Source: Neomesorhizobium albiziae
Lineage (GTDB): Bacteria > Pseudomonadota > Alphaproteobacteria > Rhizobiales > Rhizobiaceae
Direction: 5' to 3'
Assembly: GCF_900114255.1 (NCBI RefSeq)
Contig: NZ_FOSL01000004.1
Span: 186,001-250,000, forward strand
Length of the DNA stretch: 64,000 nucleotides
Shown here: piece by piece, positions 1 through 8,265 of the stretch
Numbering within the stretch: the stretch's first letter is position 1
How the letters are laid out: each line of letters begins with the position of its first letter
Notes under the pieces: model-generated
Databases searched by the model: none
The model's input: only the letters and a program-made list of their open reading frames with translations
Told to the model about the DNA's origin: nothing
Program-made: the position numbers and the translations under genes

Positions 1-1
1 T

Positions 2-445
2 AAGGGTGCGCCGGACAATCTGCCCTGGCTGAAGCAGGACCTGGCCGACAACGCCGGCGATGGCCGGCCGGTCGTCGTCTTTCAGCATTACGGCTGGGAT
101 ACGTTTTCGATCGAACGTTGGGACCCGGCGGCGAGCACCTTCGACGACCATGGCAGCGGGCCGCCGCACTGGTGGAGTGACGCGCAGCGGCAAGCGATGG
201 TGGCGGCGCTCTCCGGCTACAATGTCATCGGCGTCTTCCACGGCCACCAGCACGAGACGGCGATGATCTACGCCAGAGACGGCCTCGACCTGTTCAAGCC
301 GAAGGCAGCCTATCTCGGCGGATTCGCGCTGGTGCGTGTGACGGAAACAGCCATGGACGTGGCGCTGGCCGAAGCCATCGACGCCACGGGCGATGTGAGG
401 TTCACCGACGCGTTCAGCAAACCGGTCACCTGGAAGAAGAGATGA
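2..445 (+). CDS. Calcineurin-like metallophosphoesterase, C-terminal part
   Basis: The reading frame is open from the first bases of the window, so the N-terminus lies outside; 147 codons and the TGA stop are present. Two histidine motifs typical of dinuclear-metal phosphoesterases are visible: FQHYGWD near the start and GVFHGHQHET about 75 residues on. The second matches the family's C-terminal GHxH metal-binding block. The aromatic-rich stretch between them resembles bacterial cytolysin/phosphoesterase-type members. The substrate cannot be read from this fragment. It ends 66 bases before an exported alpha/beta hydrolase on the same strand, so the two may be co-transcribed. The family is clear; the exact function is unknown. 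Confidence 0.75.
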   Translation, partial: KGAPDNLPWLKQDLADNAGDGRPVVVFQHYGWDTFSIERWDPAASTFDDHGSGPPHWWSDAQRQAMVAALSGYNVIGVFHGHQHETAMIYARDGLDLFKPKAAYLGGFALVRVTETAMDVALAEAIDATGDVRFTDAFSKPVTWKKR

Positions 446-511
446 GCGCGGCTTGCCCGATGCCAGCTGCTCGCGGAAGATGGGCTGGCTGTCCGGGAAT
501 GGGAGAGAAGA

Positions 512-1414
512 ATGATTTCATCGATCGGCAAGGCTGCGCTCGCGCTGTCGCTCCTGTGGCTCGAGCTCGCGCCTGCGGCCCGCGCCACCGAGATTCCGGT
601 TCCCACCCAAGCTGAGTGGGCCGACGCCAAGAAAACGGTGAAGCTGGCTAACGGCATTTCGCTGGCCTATGTCGAGATAGGCGACAGCGAGGGAAGCCCG
701 ACGCTGCTGATCCACGGCTACACCGACAACAGCCGCTCATGGTCTCTGGTTGCGCCCTACATGAAGAAGCGGCGCCTGCTGGCGATAGACTTGCGCGGCC
801 ACGGCAAGTCCGATGCGCCGGATTGCTGTTACGCCTATACGGACTTTGCCGACGATGCATCGCTGTTCCTGGATGCGATGGGCATCGCCAAGGCCGACGT
901 GATCGGCCATTCGCTGGGGTCGCTGGCGGCACAGTTGCTCGCCGCCCAGCACCCAGACAAGGTGAAGAACCTGGTGCTGGTGAGTTCCACCACGGCGATC
1001 GGCGGCGGGCCGGGCTCGTGGCTTTGGGACAATGTCATGCCGCTTACCGCGCCGATCGACCCGGAAAGCCAGTTCATGAAGGACTGGTACGCCAATCCGA
1101 ACACGGTCGACGAAGACTTCTTGACCCGCGAGCGCACCGAGAGCGCCGCGGTGCCGATCCATGTCTGGCGCGGCGTCCTGTGGGGCACGGTCATCGACGA
1201 CCTGACGCCGATCGCGCCGCTGGTGAAGGCCCCGGTGCTGGTCCTGTGGGGTGAAAAGGATGGGCTGTTCGATCTCACGCATCAGGAGAAGCTGGAAAAG
1301 GCCTATCCGGATGCGGTGTTCCAGGTGTTTTCCGGCGCCGGCCACAACATGTTCTGGGAATTTCCCGACAAGGCGGCAAGCCTGATCAACGATTTCCTCG
1401 ACCTGGAACCATAG
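512..1414 (+). CDS. Exported alpha/beta-fold hydrolase
   Basis: A 300-residue protein with a clear N-terminal signal peptide (hydrophobic residues 7-20, then PAARA-TE as a probable cleavage site near residue 25), so it should act in the periplasm or be lipid-associated. The alpha/beta-hydrolase landmarks are in order: the oxyanion-side HGY at about 68-70, LRGHG at about 94-98, the nucleophile elbow GHSLGS with Ser134, a WGEKDGLFD acid-loop segment near 247 and the catalytic-His segment GAGHNMFWE near 280. Length and motif spacing fit epoxide-hydrolase, haloalkane-dehalogenase or esterase relatives. The substrate is not identifiable. A strong stem-loop follows at 1438-1461. Confidence 0.85.
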   Translation: MISSIGKAALALSLLWLELAPAARATEIPVPTQAEWADAKKTVKLANGISLAYVEIGDSEGSPTLLIHGYTDNSRSWSLVAPYMKKRRLLAIDLRGHGKSDAPDCCYAYTDFADDASLFLDAMGIAKADVIGHSLGSLAAQLLAAQHPDKVKNLVLVSSTTAIGGGPGSWLWDNVMPLTAPIDPESQFMKDWYANPNTVDEDFLTRERTESAAVPIHVWRGVLWGTVIDDLTPIAPLVKAPVLVLWGEKDGLFDLTHQEKLEKAYPDAVFQVFSGAGHNMFWEFPDKAASLINDFLDLEP

Positions 1415-1437
1415 TCGCTGCATGCGCGACAAAAGAA

Positions 1438-1461
1438 AACGGCGGGCCGAAGCCCGCCGTT
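1438..1461 (-). terminator. Strong hairpin terminator, rpsP operon (probably bidirectional)
   Basis: A perfect 10-bp inverted repeat (AACGGCGGGC / GCCCGCCGTT) closed by a CGAA tetraloop lies between two convergent genes. Read leftward it is followed by TTTTCTTTT, the canonical layout of an intrinsic terminator for the ffh-rpsP operon. Rightward readthrough from the hydrolase gene would meet the same hairpin. Confidence 0.85.
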
Positions 1462-1486
1462 GACCGAAATAAGCACCGACGGCCGC

Positions 1487-1882
1487 TTACGAAGCGGCGG
1501 CTTCCTCGGCAGGAGCGGCAGCGGCGGCGGCAATCGCGGCGGCAGCGTCGTCCTGTGCCTTCTTGATGGCGGCGGCGCGCTCCTGGGCCTTCTTGCCCGG
1601 CTCAGCCTTCTTCGGATTGGAGCGGGCGTCGCGCTTGGAGATGCCGGCCTCGTCGAGGAAGCGCAGCACGCGGTCGGTCGGCAGGGCGCCGTGGCCGAGC
1701 CAATGCTTGACCCGGTCGGCGTCGACCTTCACGCGTTCGCCGTCCTTGGGCAACAGCGGGTTCCACGAGCCGACGGTCTCGATGAAGCGGCCATCGCGCG
1801 GCGAACGGACGTCGGCGATGACGATGTGGTAGTAGGGACGCTTCTTGGAGCCCGCGCGGGCCAGACGAATTTTCAGTGACAT
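1487..1882 (-). CDS. rpsP: 30S ribosomal protein S16
   Basis: Small-subunit ribosomal protein bS16, needed for 30S assembly. The start [21 protein letters not shown] is diagnostic of S16, and residues 1-85 form the conserved core. The remaining 45 residues are a Lys/Glu/Ala-rich tail ending in a polyalanine stretch, an extension common in alphaproteobacteria that brings the length to 131 against 82 in E. coli. It is last in the leftward order ffh - chorismate mutase - rpsP, 52 bases after the mutase, and is followed by the hairpin at 1438-1461. In many rhizobia rimM, trmD and rplS follow rpsP; here they do not. Confidence 0.97.
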   Translation of the reverse strand: MSLKIRLARAGSKKRPYYHIVIADVRSPRDGRFIETVGSWNPLLPKDGERVKVDADRVKHWLGHGALPTDRVLRFLDEAGISKRDARSNPKKAEPGKKAQERAAAIKKAQDDAAAAIAAAAAAPAEEAAAS

Positions 1883-1934
1883 TTTCTTTCTCCTAAAGGC
1901 AGTTCGGTTCGTTGTCTTGGGTTTGCGGTATTCT

Positions 1935-2264
1935 CTATTCGCCGCGCGTGGCGGCCGAATTCTTCAGGTCGACGCCGTTGGCGGCGATCTGCTCGTGGTG
2001 CCGGATGACTTCCTTGATGACGAAGTTCAGGAATTTCTCGGCGAAATCGGGATCGAGATGCGCATCCTTGGCCAGCTGGCGAAGGCGGGCGATCTGCTGA
2101 GACTCGCGCGACGGATCGGCCGGCGGAAGGCCATGCGTCGCCTTCAGCACGCCAACCGCCTTTGTGCAGCGGAACCGTTCGGCGAGCATATGAACAAGTG
2201 CTGCATCGATGTTGTCGATCGAGGCGCGGTATTCGGCGAGCTGGGCCTGTGGGCTGTCGGTCAT
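1935..2264 (-). CDS. Chorismate mutase, AroQ type
   Basis: Converts chorismate to prephenate, the branch point to Phe and Tyr. The 109-residue all-helical protein matches monofunctional AroQ-gamma/alpha relatives: an N-terminal helix with [19 protein letters not shown] (the R-x-x-I-D-x-[IL]-D pattern with active-site Arg), a central K-A-V-G-x-x-K segment, and R-x-x-Q near 80. A GTG at 2276 would add four residues and overlap the ffh stop by 4 bases (GTGA). The ATG at 2264 gives the usual family start MTDSP. Either way it is translationally coupled to ffh. The pairing with ffh and rpsP is recurrent in rhizobia (known from the lineage, not shown here). Confidence 0.9.
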   Translation of the reverse strand: MTDSPQAQLAEYRASIDNIDAALVHMLAERFRCTKAVGVLKATHGLPPADPSRESQQIARLRQLAKDAHLDPDFAEKFLNFVIKEVIRHHEQIAANGVDLKNSAATRGE

Positions 2265-2272
2265 CGCTCGTC

Positions 2273-3877
2273 TCACTTCTTCTTCGGCAGACCGGGCAAG
2301 CCGCCGCCAAGACCAGGAAGGCCGCCCGGCAGTTTCATGCCACCTGGAAGGCCTGGCAAGCCACCGGCGCCGGGAAGCCCAGGAAGGCCTTTCGGCAGGC
2401 CACCACCGAGACCGGCCGCCTGAGCCTGCTTCTGCAGGGCTTCGAGCTGCTTGGGATCCATTTTCGACAGGTCGGGCATGCCGCCGCCAAATCCCCCTGG
2501 GCCGGGCATCATGCCGCCGAGACCCATCTTGGAGGCGAGGCCGCCCATCATGTTGCGCATCAGGCCGCCGCCCTTGCCCTTGCCGCCCATGGCTTTCATC
2601 ATGTCGGCCATCTGGCGGTGCATCTTCAGAAGCTTGTTGATCTCGGCGGCGTCCGTGCCGGAGCCGGCCGCGATGCGCTTCTTGCGGCTGTGCTTGAGGA
2701 TGTCGGGGTTCGCGCGCTCGGCCTTGGTCATCGACGAGATGATGGCGAGCTGGCGGCCGAACATCTTGTCGTCGAGACCGGCGGCGGCCATCTGGTCCTT
2801 CATTTTGCCCATGCCCGGCATCATTCCCATGATGCCGCCCATGCCGCCCATCTTCTGCATCTGGCCGAGCTGACCGGCGAGATCGTTGAGATCGAACTTG
2901 CCGGACTGCATCTTTTTGGCCATCGCCGCGGCCTGTTCGGCATCGATGGTTTCGGCGGCGCGCTCGACCAGGCTGACGATGTCGCCCATGCCGAGGATGC
3001 GGTCGGCGATGCGCTTGGGATGAAACTCCTCCAGCGCATCCATCTTTTCGCCGGTGCCGATGATCTTGACCGGCTTGCCGGTAACGGCGCGCATCGAAAG
3101 GGCCGCACCTCCGCGTCCGTCGCCGTCCATGCGGGTGAGGATGAGGCCGGTGATGCCAACGCGCTCGTCGAAGCTCTTGGCGAGGTTGACGGCGTCCTGG
3201 CCGGTCAGCGAATCGGCGACAAGCAGGATTTCGTGCGGGTTCGAGACGCGCTTGATCTCGGCCATCTCGGCCATCAGCGGTTCGTCGATGTGGGTGCGGC
3301 CGGCGGTGTCGAGGATGACGACGTCATGGCCGCCGAGCTTTGCCGCCTGCACGGCGCGGCGGGCGATCTCCACCGGCGATTGGCCGGCGACGATGGGCAG
3401 CGTGGCGACCTTGACCTGTTCGCCGAGCTGACGAAGCTGCTCCTGCGCGGCGGGCCGCCGCGTGTCGAGCGAAGCCATCAGGATCTTCTTGTTCTGGCGC
3501 TCGCCAAGCCGCTTGGCGATCTTGGCGGTGGTCGTGGTCTTGCCCGAGCCCTGCAGGCCGACCATCATGACGACGACCGGCGCCGGCGCGTTGAGGTCGA
3601 TTGCAGCACCCTCGCTGCCCAACATTTCGACGAGTTCGTCATGGACGATCTTGACGACCATCTGGCCAGGCTTGATCGACTTCAGCACCGCGGCGCCAAC
3701 CGCCTTGGCGCGCACCTTGTCGGTGAAGGAACGCACGACTTCGAGCGCCACGTCGGCCTCGAGCAGGGCGCGGCGAACCTCGCGCAGCGCCGCGGAGACA
3801 TCGGCCTCCGACAGCGCGCCACGGCCGGTGAGGCCATTCAATATGGAGCCTAGGCGTTCCTGTAAGCTCTCGAACAT
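2273..3877 (-). CDS. ffh: Signal recognition particle GTPase Ffh
   Basis: Protein component of the signal recognition particle. It binds signal sequences and 4.5S RNA and docks with FtsY to deliver nascent inner-membrane proteins. The N domain covers about residues 1-90. The G domain follows, with P-loop GLQGSGKTTTTAK near 108-120, DTRRPAAQEQL, DTAGRTHID and a TRMDGDGRGGAALS motif. The Met-rich M domain spans about 330-440. The end is unusual: roughly 70 residues of Gly/Pro/Leu low complexity (GLPGLPGG-type repeats) closing in KKK, taking the protein to 534 residues against about 450 in E. coli. The SRP RNA gene is not in the flanks. A hairpin with a T-run sits in its leader (3969-3997). Confidence 0.97.
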   Translation of the reverse strand: MFESLQERLGSILNGLTGRGALSEADVSAALREVRRALLEADVALEVVRSFTDKVRAKAVGAAVLKSIKPGQMVVKIVHDELVEMLGSEGAAIDLNAPAPVVVMMVGLQGSGKTTTTAKIAKRLGERQNKKILMASLDTRRPAAQEQLRQLGEQVKVATLPIVAGQSPVEIARRAVQAAKLGGHDVVILDTAGRTHIDEPLMAEMAEIKRVSNPHEILLVADSLTGQDAVNLAKSFDERVGITGLILTRMDGDGRGGAALSMRAVTGKPVKIIGTGEKMDALEEFHPKRIADRILGMGDIVSLVERAAETIDAEQAAAMAKKMQSGKFDLNDLAGQLGQMQKMGGMGGIMGMMPGMGKMKDQMAAAGLDDKMFGRQLAIISSMTKAERANPDILKHSRKKRIAAGSGTDAAEINKLLKMHRQMADMMKAMGGKGKGGGLMRNMMGGLASKMGLGGMMPGPGGFGGGMPDLSKMDPKQLEALQKQAQAAGLGGGLPKGLPGLPGAGGLPGLPGGMKLPGGLPGLGGGLPGLPKKK

Positions 3878-3968
3878 TCACTTTCCCTTTTTCCCCTGGC
3901 ATCCGGATGATGCCCGAGAGGTAATGCGTTCGCGCCGGCAGTCCAAGCAAAAGCCCAAAACCAAAAAG

Positions 3969-3997
3969 CACCCGGGGGCGCATCGCGCTGCCGGGTG
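3969..3997 (-). promoter_or_regulatory. Hairpin plus T-tract in the ffh leader (possible attenuator)
   Basis: Read leftward, CACCCGG and CCGGGTG (7 bp) enclose a smaller GCGC/GCGC stem, immediately followed by CTTTTTGG, the layout of an intrinsic terminator. No gene ends upstream on this strand, and ffh starts about 90 bases further on. A plausible -10 (TATAAA, revcomp of 4016-4021) lies just before it. It could attenuate the ffh operon or end a short leader RNA. The structure is seen; the role is inferred. Confidence 0.45.
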
Positions 3998-4239
3998 TTG
4001 GCCTCCAGGATCGATTTATACCGTAATGGGTCCCGGTCGGCTGCTCAGAGTGTATACTCGTCGCTGAATTTGGCAGTCCTAGACAGGAAAAGACCGCAAG
4101 AGTCAAGGGAAAGGACCCGCGGCAACTTATCGACACCCAAATACGGCCCGGCTAGACCGGACTTAGCGGCTATTAATGATTTGTCTCTAGGGTGTAATGT
4201 TGCGGGGACTTTCATGTTGGATCGAGAGAACTTTTCACT
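3998..4239. other. Divergent gap between ffh and the GGDEF-EAL gene
   Basis: About 240 bases (362 between the two coding starts) with no convincing coding sequence on either strand. It should hold the promoters of both divergent genes. A GAGTGTATACTC near-palindrome at about 4048-4059 could be a -10 region or a regulator site. I looked for the conserved SRP RNA tetraloop region here because of ffh and did not find it. Confidence 0.4.
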
Positions 4240-6033
4240 ATGCATGATCCAGTCGCTCGCGCGCGCTCCCGCGGAAACAAACGCCGTGGGCATTCCAGTG
4301 CTGGTCGCGAGCCCGATGTGGTCGGCTTCGCCGAAAACACCGAACTGGCGCTGATGTGCATCGACGCCGCGGGCGTCATCACCTACGTCAACGCGGCTTC
4401 AGAGCGCATGTTCGGTCACGAGCGTGCCGAAATGCTCGGACACACGCTGGATCTGATCATCCCGCCACGGCTGCGCGGCGCCCATCACGCCGGCGTGGCG
4501 CGGGTAGGCGAGGGCGCTCCGTCGAAACTGGCAGGCAGGAGCATCGAGGTGATGGCGCTGCGCGCCGACGGCACCGAATTCCCCATCGAGGTGTCGCTCT
4601 CTGCCTGGAAGGGAAATACCGGCACCATGATGGGCGCCGTTGTACGCGACATTTCGGAACGGCGGCAACGCGACTCTCGGCTGCATCGGCTTGCTCACCA
4701 CGATCCGCTTACCGGGTTGCCGAACCGGTTCCAGTTCAACCTCAGGCTGGAAGAGATCCTGTCCGCAGGAGAACAGGCGGCTGTGTTGCTGATCGATCTC
4801 GACGGCTTCAAGAAGGTCAACGACAGCCTCGGGCACGCCACCGGCGACACGCTTCTTCAGGCGCTGGCCGTACGTCTCCCCGCCGCTCTTGAGGCCGACG
4901 CGATGTTCGCGCGCTTCGGCGGCGACGAATTCGCCGTGCTGATGCCGGGCATCGGCGACCCGCTGAAAGCCTCAGCCGCGGCGCGTACGGTGCTCGGCGC
5001 ATTCGGCCCTGCCTTCAGTATCGGAGATCATCTTTTGAAGCTGGGCGCCAGCATCGGCGTCGCAATCGGCCCGATGCATGGCGACGACCCTGAAGAGCTG
5101 GTCGCCAGCGCCGACCTCGCCCTCTACCAGGCCAAGCACGGCGGCAACAGCTTTCGTCTTTTCGAGGCGTCCATGCGCAGCGCGGTAGCGGCGCGGCACG
5201 CCATACGCGACGAGCTTTTGCGTGCGGTCAGCGACGGAGAACTTGTCCTTCACTACCAGCCGCAGGTGAACATGGAGAGCGGCTCCATCCTCGGAGCGGA
5301 AGCGCTGCTGCGTTGGAACCATCCGACCCGTGGCCTGCTTTTGCCGGGCAAGTTCCTGGAAGCCCTGGAATCGCATTCGCTGGCCCTGCAGGTGGGGTGC
5401 TGGATCATCGACGAGGCCTGCAAGCAGGCTTCGGCATGGCGTGCGCTCGGCCTGCCGGCGCTGCGCATGTCGGTCAACCTCTTTGCCGCGCAGGTGAATG
5501 CCGGCAATCTCGCGGAAGTTGTCGAGGAAACGCTGAAACGCTACTCGCTGCCGCCGGAAGCGTTGGAACTCGAAGTGACCGAGACCGTGATGCTTCACAA
5601 TGACGACCATGTGCTGCGGCCGTTCGAACGTCTGCGCGAGCGGCGGGTACGGATCGCGTTTGATGATTTCGGCACCGGACATGCCTCGCTTTCGATGCTG
5701 AAGCGGTTTCCGCTGACCACGATCAAGATAGACCGCGGTTTCGTGCGCGATCTCCTGGCCGACCGTTACGATGCGGCAATCGTGCAGGCGCTGCTCGGCC
5801 TGGCCCGCGCCATGGGACTGGATGCCGTCGCCGAAGGCGTCGAGACGAAGGAACAGGAAGCGGTACTTCTGGCGCTTGGCTGCAAGATCGGCCAGGGGTA
5901 TCTCTACGCTAGGGCCCTGCCCGCGGAAGAGTTCACCCGCCTTTTCGGCCGCTTGAGAACCGAGGAAACCGCTGCGGTCTCCGACGTCAAGGCTAAGCTG
6001 TCTGAAACACCATCGCAGAAATCCCGCCGATAG
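4240..6033 (+). CDS. PAS-GGDEF-EAL cyclic-di-GMP signalling protein
   Basis: A cytoplasmic 597-residue sensor that may make and/or break c-di-GMP. Domains in order: PAS (about 30-145), GGDEF (about 147-310, intact GGDEF at 227-231), EAL (about 325-575, signature GAEALLRW with EAL at 354-356). The EAL catalytic set looks intact: DDFGTGHASL, IKIDRGFV and a late AEGVETKEQ motif, so phosphodiesterase activity is likely. The usual RxxD inhibitory site upstream of GGDEF is replaced (E-A-D-A at the equivalent place), so product inhibition by this route is not expected. No membrane segment is visible. The gene is monocistronic, divergent from ffh. Confidence 0.93.
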   Translation: MHDPVARARSRGNKRRGHSSAGREPDVVGFAENTELALMCIDAAGVITYVNAASERMFGHERAEMLGHTLDLIIPPRLRGAHHAGVARVGEGAPSKLAGRSIEVMALRADGTEFPIEVSLSAWKGNTGTMMGAVVRDISERRQRDSRLHRLAHHDPLTGLPNRFQFNLRLEEILSAGEQAAVLLIDLDGFKKVNDSLGHATGDTLLQALAVRLPAALEADAMFARFGGDEFAVLMPGIGDPLKASAAARTVLGAFGPAFSIGDHLLKLGASIGVAIGPMHGDDPEELVASADLALYQAKHGGNSFRLFEASMRSAVAARHAIRDELLRAVSDGELVLHYQPQVNMESGSILGAEALLRWNHPTRGLLLPGKFLEALESHSLALQVGCWIIDEACKQASAWRALGLPALRMSVNLFAAQVNAGNLAEVVEETLKRYSLPPEALELEVTETVMLHNDDHVLRPFERLRERRVRIAFDDFGTGHASLSMLKRFPLTTIKIDRGFVRDLLADRYDAAIVQALLGLARAMGLDAVAEGVETKEQEAVLLALGCKIGQGYLYARALPAEEFTRLFGRLRTEETAAVSDVKAKLSETPSQKSRR

Positions 6034-6280
6034 AGCACCGCACACCGATCACATCGCCCAGCCGATGCGAGCCCGCGACAAGCGAATGATGCCGTTCGCC
6101 ATACGGCATGGCTCGCCCGCTGAGCAATGTGCCGCCAGTTCGGTAGATGGTCAGGCCAGCCGGAAGGCTTTCGGATCGACAAGCCCAGACAAGGCATGAG
6201 ACGCCAGTAGCCTCCGGCTCTTCGTCTGGAAGGAAAATGCTGTTGCCAAGGCCGCACCGGTATGTTGTACTTACACAATC

Positions 6281-6757
6281 ATGACCTCCGAACCGACTGA
6301 CGATCTGTCCGGCCAGCTGAAGTTCATCGGCGCGACCTGCTTGGTACGCTCGGCACGCCGTACAGCCAATGTGGTGACGCGCGCCTACAACCAGCATCTA
6401 GCACCGAGCGGGCTGGAGGTTACCCAATTCAGCATCCTGTGCACTATAGCGATGGAGCTGGCCAAATCCGCTTCCGAACTTGCCGACATGGTCGGCGTGG
6501 AGCGGTCGACGCTGGCGCGCAACCTCGACCGCCTGATCGCCGCGGGGCTCGTCGAGGCGGAAAAGGGCGATGGGCGCCGACTGGTCCATCGGTTGACCGA
6601 CAGGGGAGCCGCCATGATCGCGCAGGCCCTGCCGCTGTGGCGCCAGGCGCAGGATGATTTCATTGAGCGGCTGCCCGCGGCAAAGGACGCCGATATTCGA
6701 GACGACCTCAAGCTGCTGCGCCGCGCTGCGCGCGGCATCCTGGCCGAAGCCCCCTGA
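6281..6757 (+). CDS. MarR family transcriptional regulator
   Basis: A 158-residue winged-helix regulator. After an N-terminal dimerisation helix (CLVRSARRTANVVTRAYNQHL), the helix-turn-helix covers about residues 60-100 (SASELADMVGVERSTLARNLDRLIAAGLVE) and the wing is GDGRRLVHRLTDRG. This matches MarR/HTH_27 members that often sense small aromatic or acyl compounds. It lies 46 bases before a hotdog thioesterase on the same strand, so it probably controls that gene, itself, or both. Upstream, 6034-6280 holds no coding sequence I can support. The ligand is unknown. Confidence 0.88.
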   Translation: MTSEPTDDLSGQLKFIGATCLVRSARRTANVVTRAYNQHLAPSGLEVTQFSILCTIAMELAKSASELADMVGVERSTLARNLDRLIAAGLVEAEKGDGRRLVHRLTDRGAAMIAQALPLWRQAQDDFIERLPAAKDADIRDDLKLLRRAARGILAEAP

Positions 6758-6803
6758 CGGCGCTCGTCGTCGTCGATTTTACAATTGCAAGATTGGAGCC
6801 GTC

Positions 6804-7289
6804 ATGAACGTCACCGCCGGACAATTGAAGCCTCAACCGCTGCCCCGTGAAAAGCTTGCCGGCCTTTCCGGCAAGGAGACGCTCGAAATGGTGATGAACG
6901 GCACCCTGCCGGCGCCGCCCTTTGCGCAGACCACGCTGATCCACCTGGTCGAGGTCGAGGAGGGCCGCATCGTATTCGCCGGCCAGCCGGATTTTTCATT
7001 CCTCAATCCGATGGGAACGGTGCATGGCGGCTGGATTGCCACGATCCTCGACAGCGCCATGGGCTGCGCGGTCCATTCGACGCTGAAGCCCGGCCAACTC
7101 TATGCCACGACGGCAATGACCATCAATTATGTGCGGCCGCTGCTTGCCGATTCCGGCGAAGTGCGCTGCGAGGCGACCGTGGTTTATGCTGGCGCGCGCA
7201 TGGCAACCAGCGAAGGCAGGCTGATCGACGGAAAGGGCCGGGTGATCGCGCATGGCAGCGAAAGCTGCCTGGTGTTCGATGCACGATAG
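6804..7289 (+). CDS. PaaI-type hotdog-fold thioesterase
   Basis: A 161-residue acyl-CoA thioesterase of the PaaI/4HBT hotdog superfamily, which hydrolyses short-chain or aryl-CoA thioesters. The hallmark NPMGTVHGGWIATILDSAMGCAV (about residues 69-91) carries the HGG active-site loop and the start of the hotdog helix; the following strand TTAMTINYVRPL is also typical. The start is the ATG of MNVTAG, which begins the conserved homologous region; the open frame extends further upstream, overlapping marR, without family similarity. Co-orientation with the MarR gene suggests one aromatic-acid or CoA-ester responsive unit. The substrate is not determinable. Confidence 0.88.
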   Translation: MNVTAGQLKPQPLPREKLAGLSGKETLEMVMNGTLPAPPFAQTTLIHLVEVEEGRIVFAGQPDFSFLNPMGTVHGGWIATILDSAMGCAVHSTLKPGQLYATTAMTINYVRPLLADSGEVRCEATVVYAGARMATSEGRLIDGKGRVIAHGSESCLVFDAR

Positions 7290-7360
7290 CGGAACGGGCC
7301 GGCGCGCCATCGATCCGATGTTGCGCCAGCGGTGACCGTCCCCGACCGGGTTTCAGGCTG

Positions 7361-8233
7361 CTACTGCTTCAGCCGGCGGCAGAGTTCATCCAGCTGCTCG
7401 AGCGTGCGATAGGCGATCTTCACCTCGCCGCCCTTCTCGCGATGGCTGATGGCGACCCGCATTCCCGTTACATCCGACAGCAGCTTTTCCAGCGCCACCG
7501 TGTCGGGGTCCTTTTCGGCCGGCGTGGATGACTTCGAGGGCCGCTTCTGTTCGGCGGGAGGCAGTTGCGCCAGCGCTTCGGCCTGGCGGACGGAAAGCCC
7601 CTCCTCCACGATGCGCTTTGCGAGCGCGGCCGGTTCATCGACGGTGACCAGCGTGCGCGCATGCCCGGCCGAAAGGTCGCCATTGACCAGCATGTCACGG
7701 ATCACTTCGGGAAGTTTCAGGAGCCGGAGGGTGTTTGCGACATGGCTGCGGCTCTTGCCGATCACCTGGCCGAGGTCGGCCTGCGTGTAGTGATGCTCAT
7801 CCATCAATTGCTGGTAGCCCAGCGCCTCTTCCACAGGGTTGAGGTCGGCGCGCTGCACGTTTTCGATGATCGCCAGCTCAAGCGCCACCCGATCGTCGAC
7901 ATCGCGGATGATGACCGGCAATTCGGTAAGCCCGGCGCGCTGCGCGGCGCGCCAGCGACGCTCGCCGGCGATGATTTCATAGTGGCCGCTTCTGGCGCCC
8001 GGCCTCACCACCACAGGCTGGACGATGCCGTGTTCGCGAATCGACTGCGAAAGGTCGGTCAGGTCGGCTTCAGCGAAATTCCGGCGTGGGTTTCGCGGAT
8101 TGGGCGACACGAATTCGATGGGAACGCGGCCGTCCGCGCTCTGCTGGCGACTCGGCGTCGGTGGCCTGTCCATTTCGCCGATAAGTGCGGCCAGGCCGCG
8201 GCCCAGTCTTTTCTTTGACAGGTCGTCGCTCAT
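7361..8233 (-). CDS. parB: Chromosome partitioning protein ParB
   Basis: Binds parS, loads CTP and slides along DNA to form the segregation complex. The 290-residue chromosomal ParB has an N-terminal KKRLGRGLAALIG segment (ParA interaction), a CTPase/ParB-N domain with the GERRWRA motif at about 90-96 and ENVQRADLNP at about 124-133, a helix-turn-helix around 155-180 (TQADLGQVIGKSRSHVANTLRLLKLP) that reads parS, and a C-terminal dimerisation domain. It lies 32 bases after parA in the same orientation. Its cognate sites appear at 9714, 11728, 11766 and 11799. Confidence 0.97.
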   Translation of the reverse strand: MSDDLSKKRLGRGLAALIGEMDRPPTPSRQQSADGRVPIEFVSPNPRNPRRNFAEADLTDLSQSIREHGIVQPVVVRPGARSGHYEIIAGERRWRAAQRAGLTELPVIIRDVDDRVALELAIIENVQRADLNPVEEALGYQQLMDEHHYTQADLGQVIGKSRSHVANTLRLLKLPEVIRDMLVNGDLSAGHARTLVTVDEPAALAKRIVEEGLSVRQAEALAQLPPAEQKRPSKSSTPAEKDPDTVALEKLLSDVTGMRVAISHREKGGEVKIAYRTLEQLDELCRRLKQ

Positions 8234-8265
8234 CGTTTGTCCAAATCGTTACGCTATCGAAATCA

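Noticed and set aside
2162-3853. Long (563-codon) plus-strand open frame opposite ffh
   Set aside because: It is the antisense shadow of ffh caused by high GC. Its translation is rich in His, Ala and Gly with no family motif, while ffh is unmistakable.
3878-4239. SRP (4.5S) RNA gene next to ffh
   Set aside because: The conserved core around GGTCCGGAAGGAAGCAG is absent on both strands of this gap.
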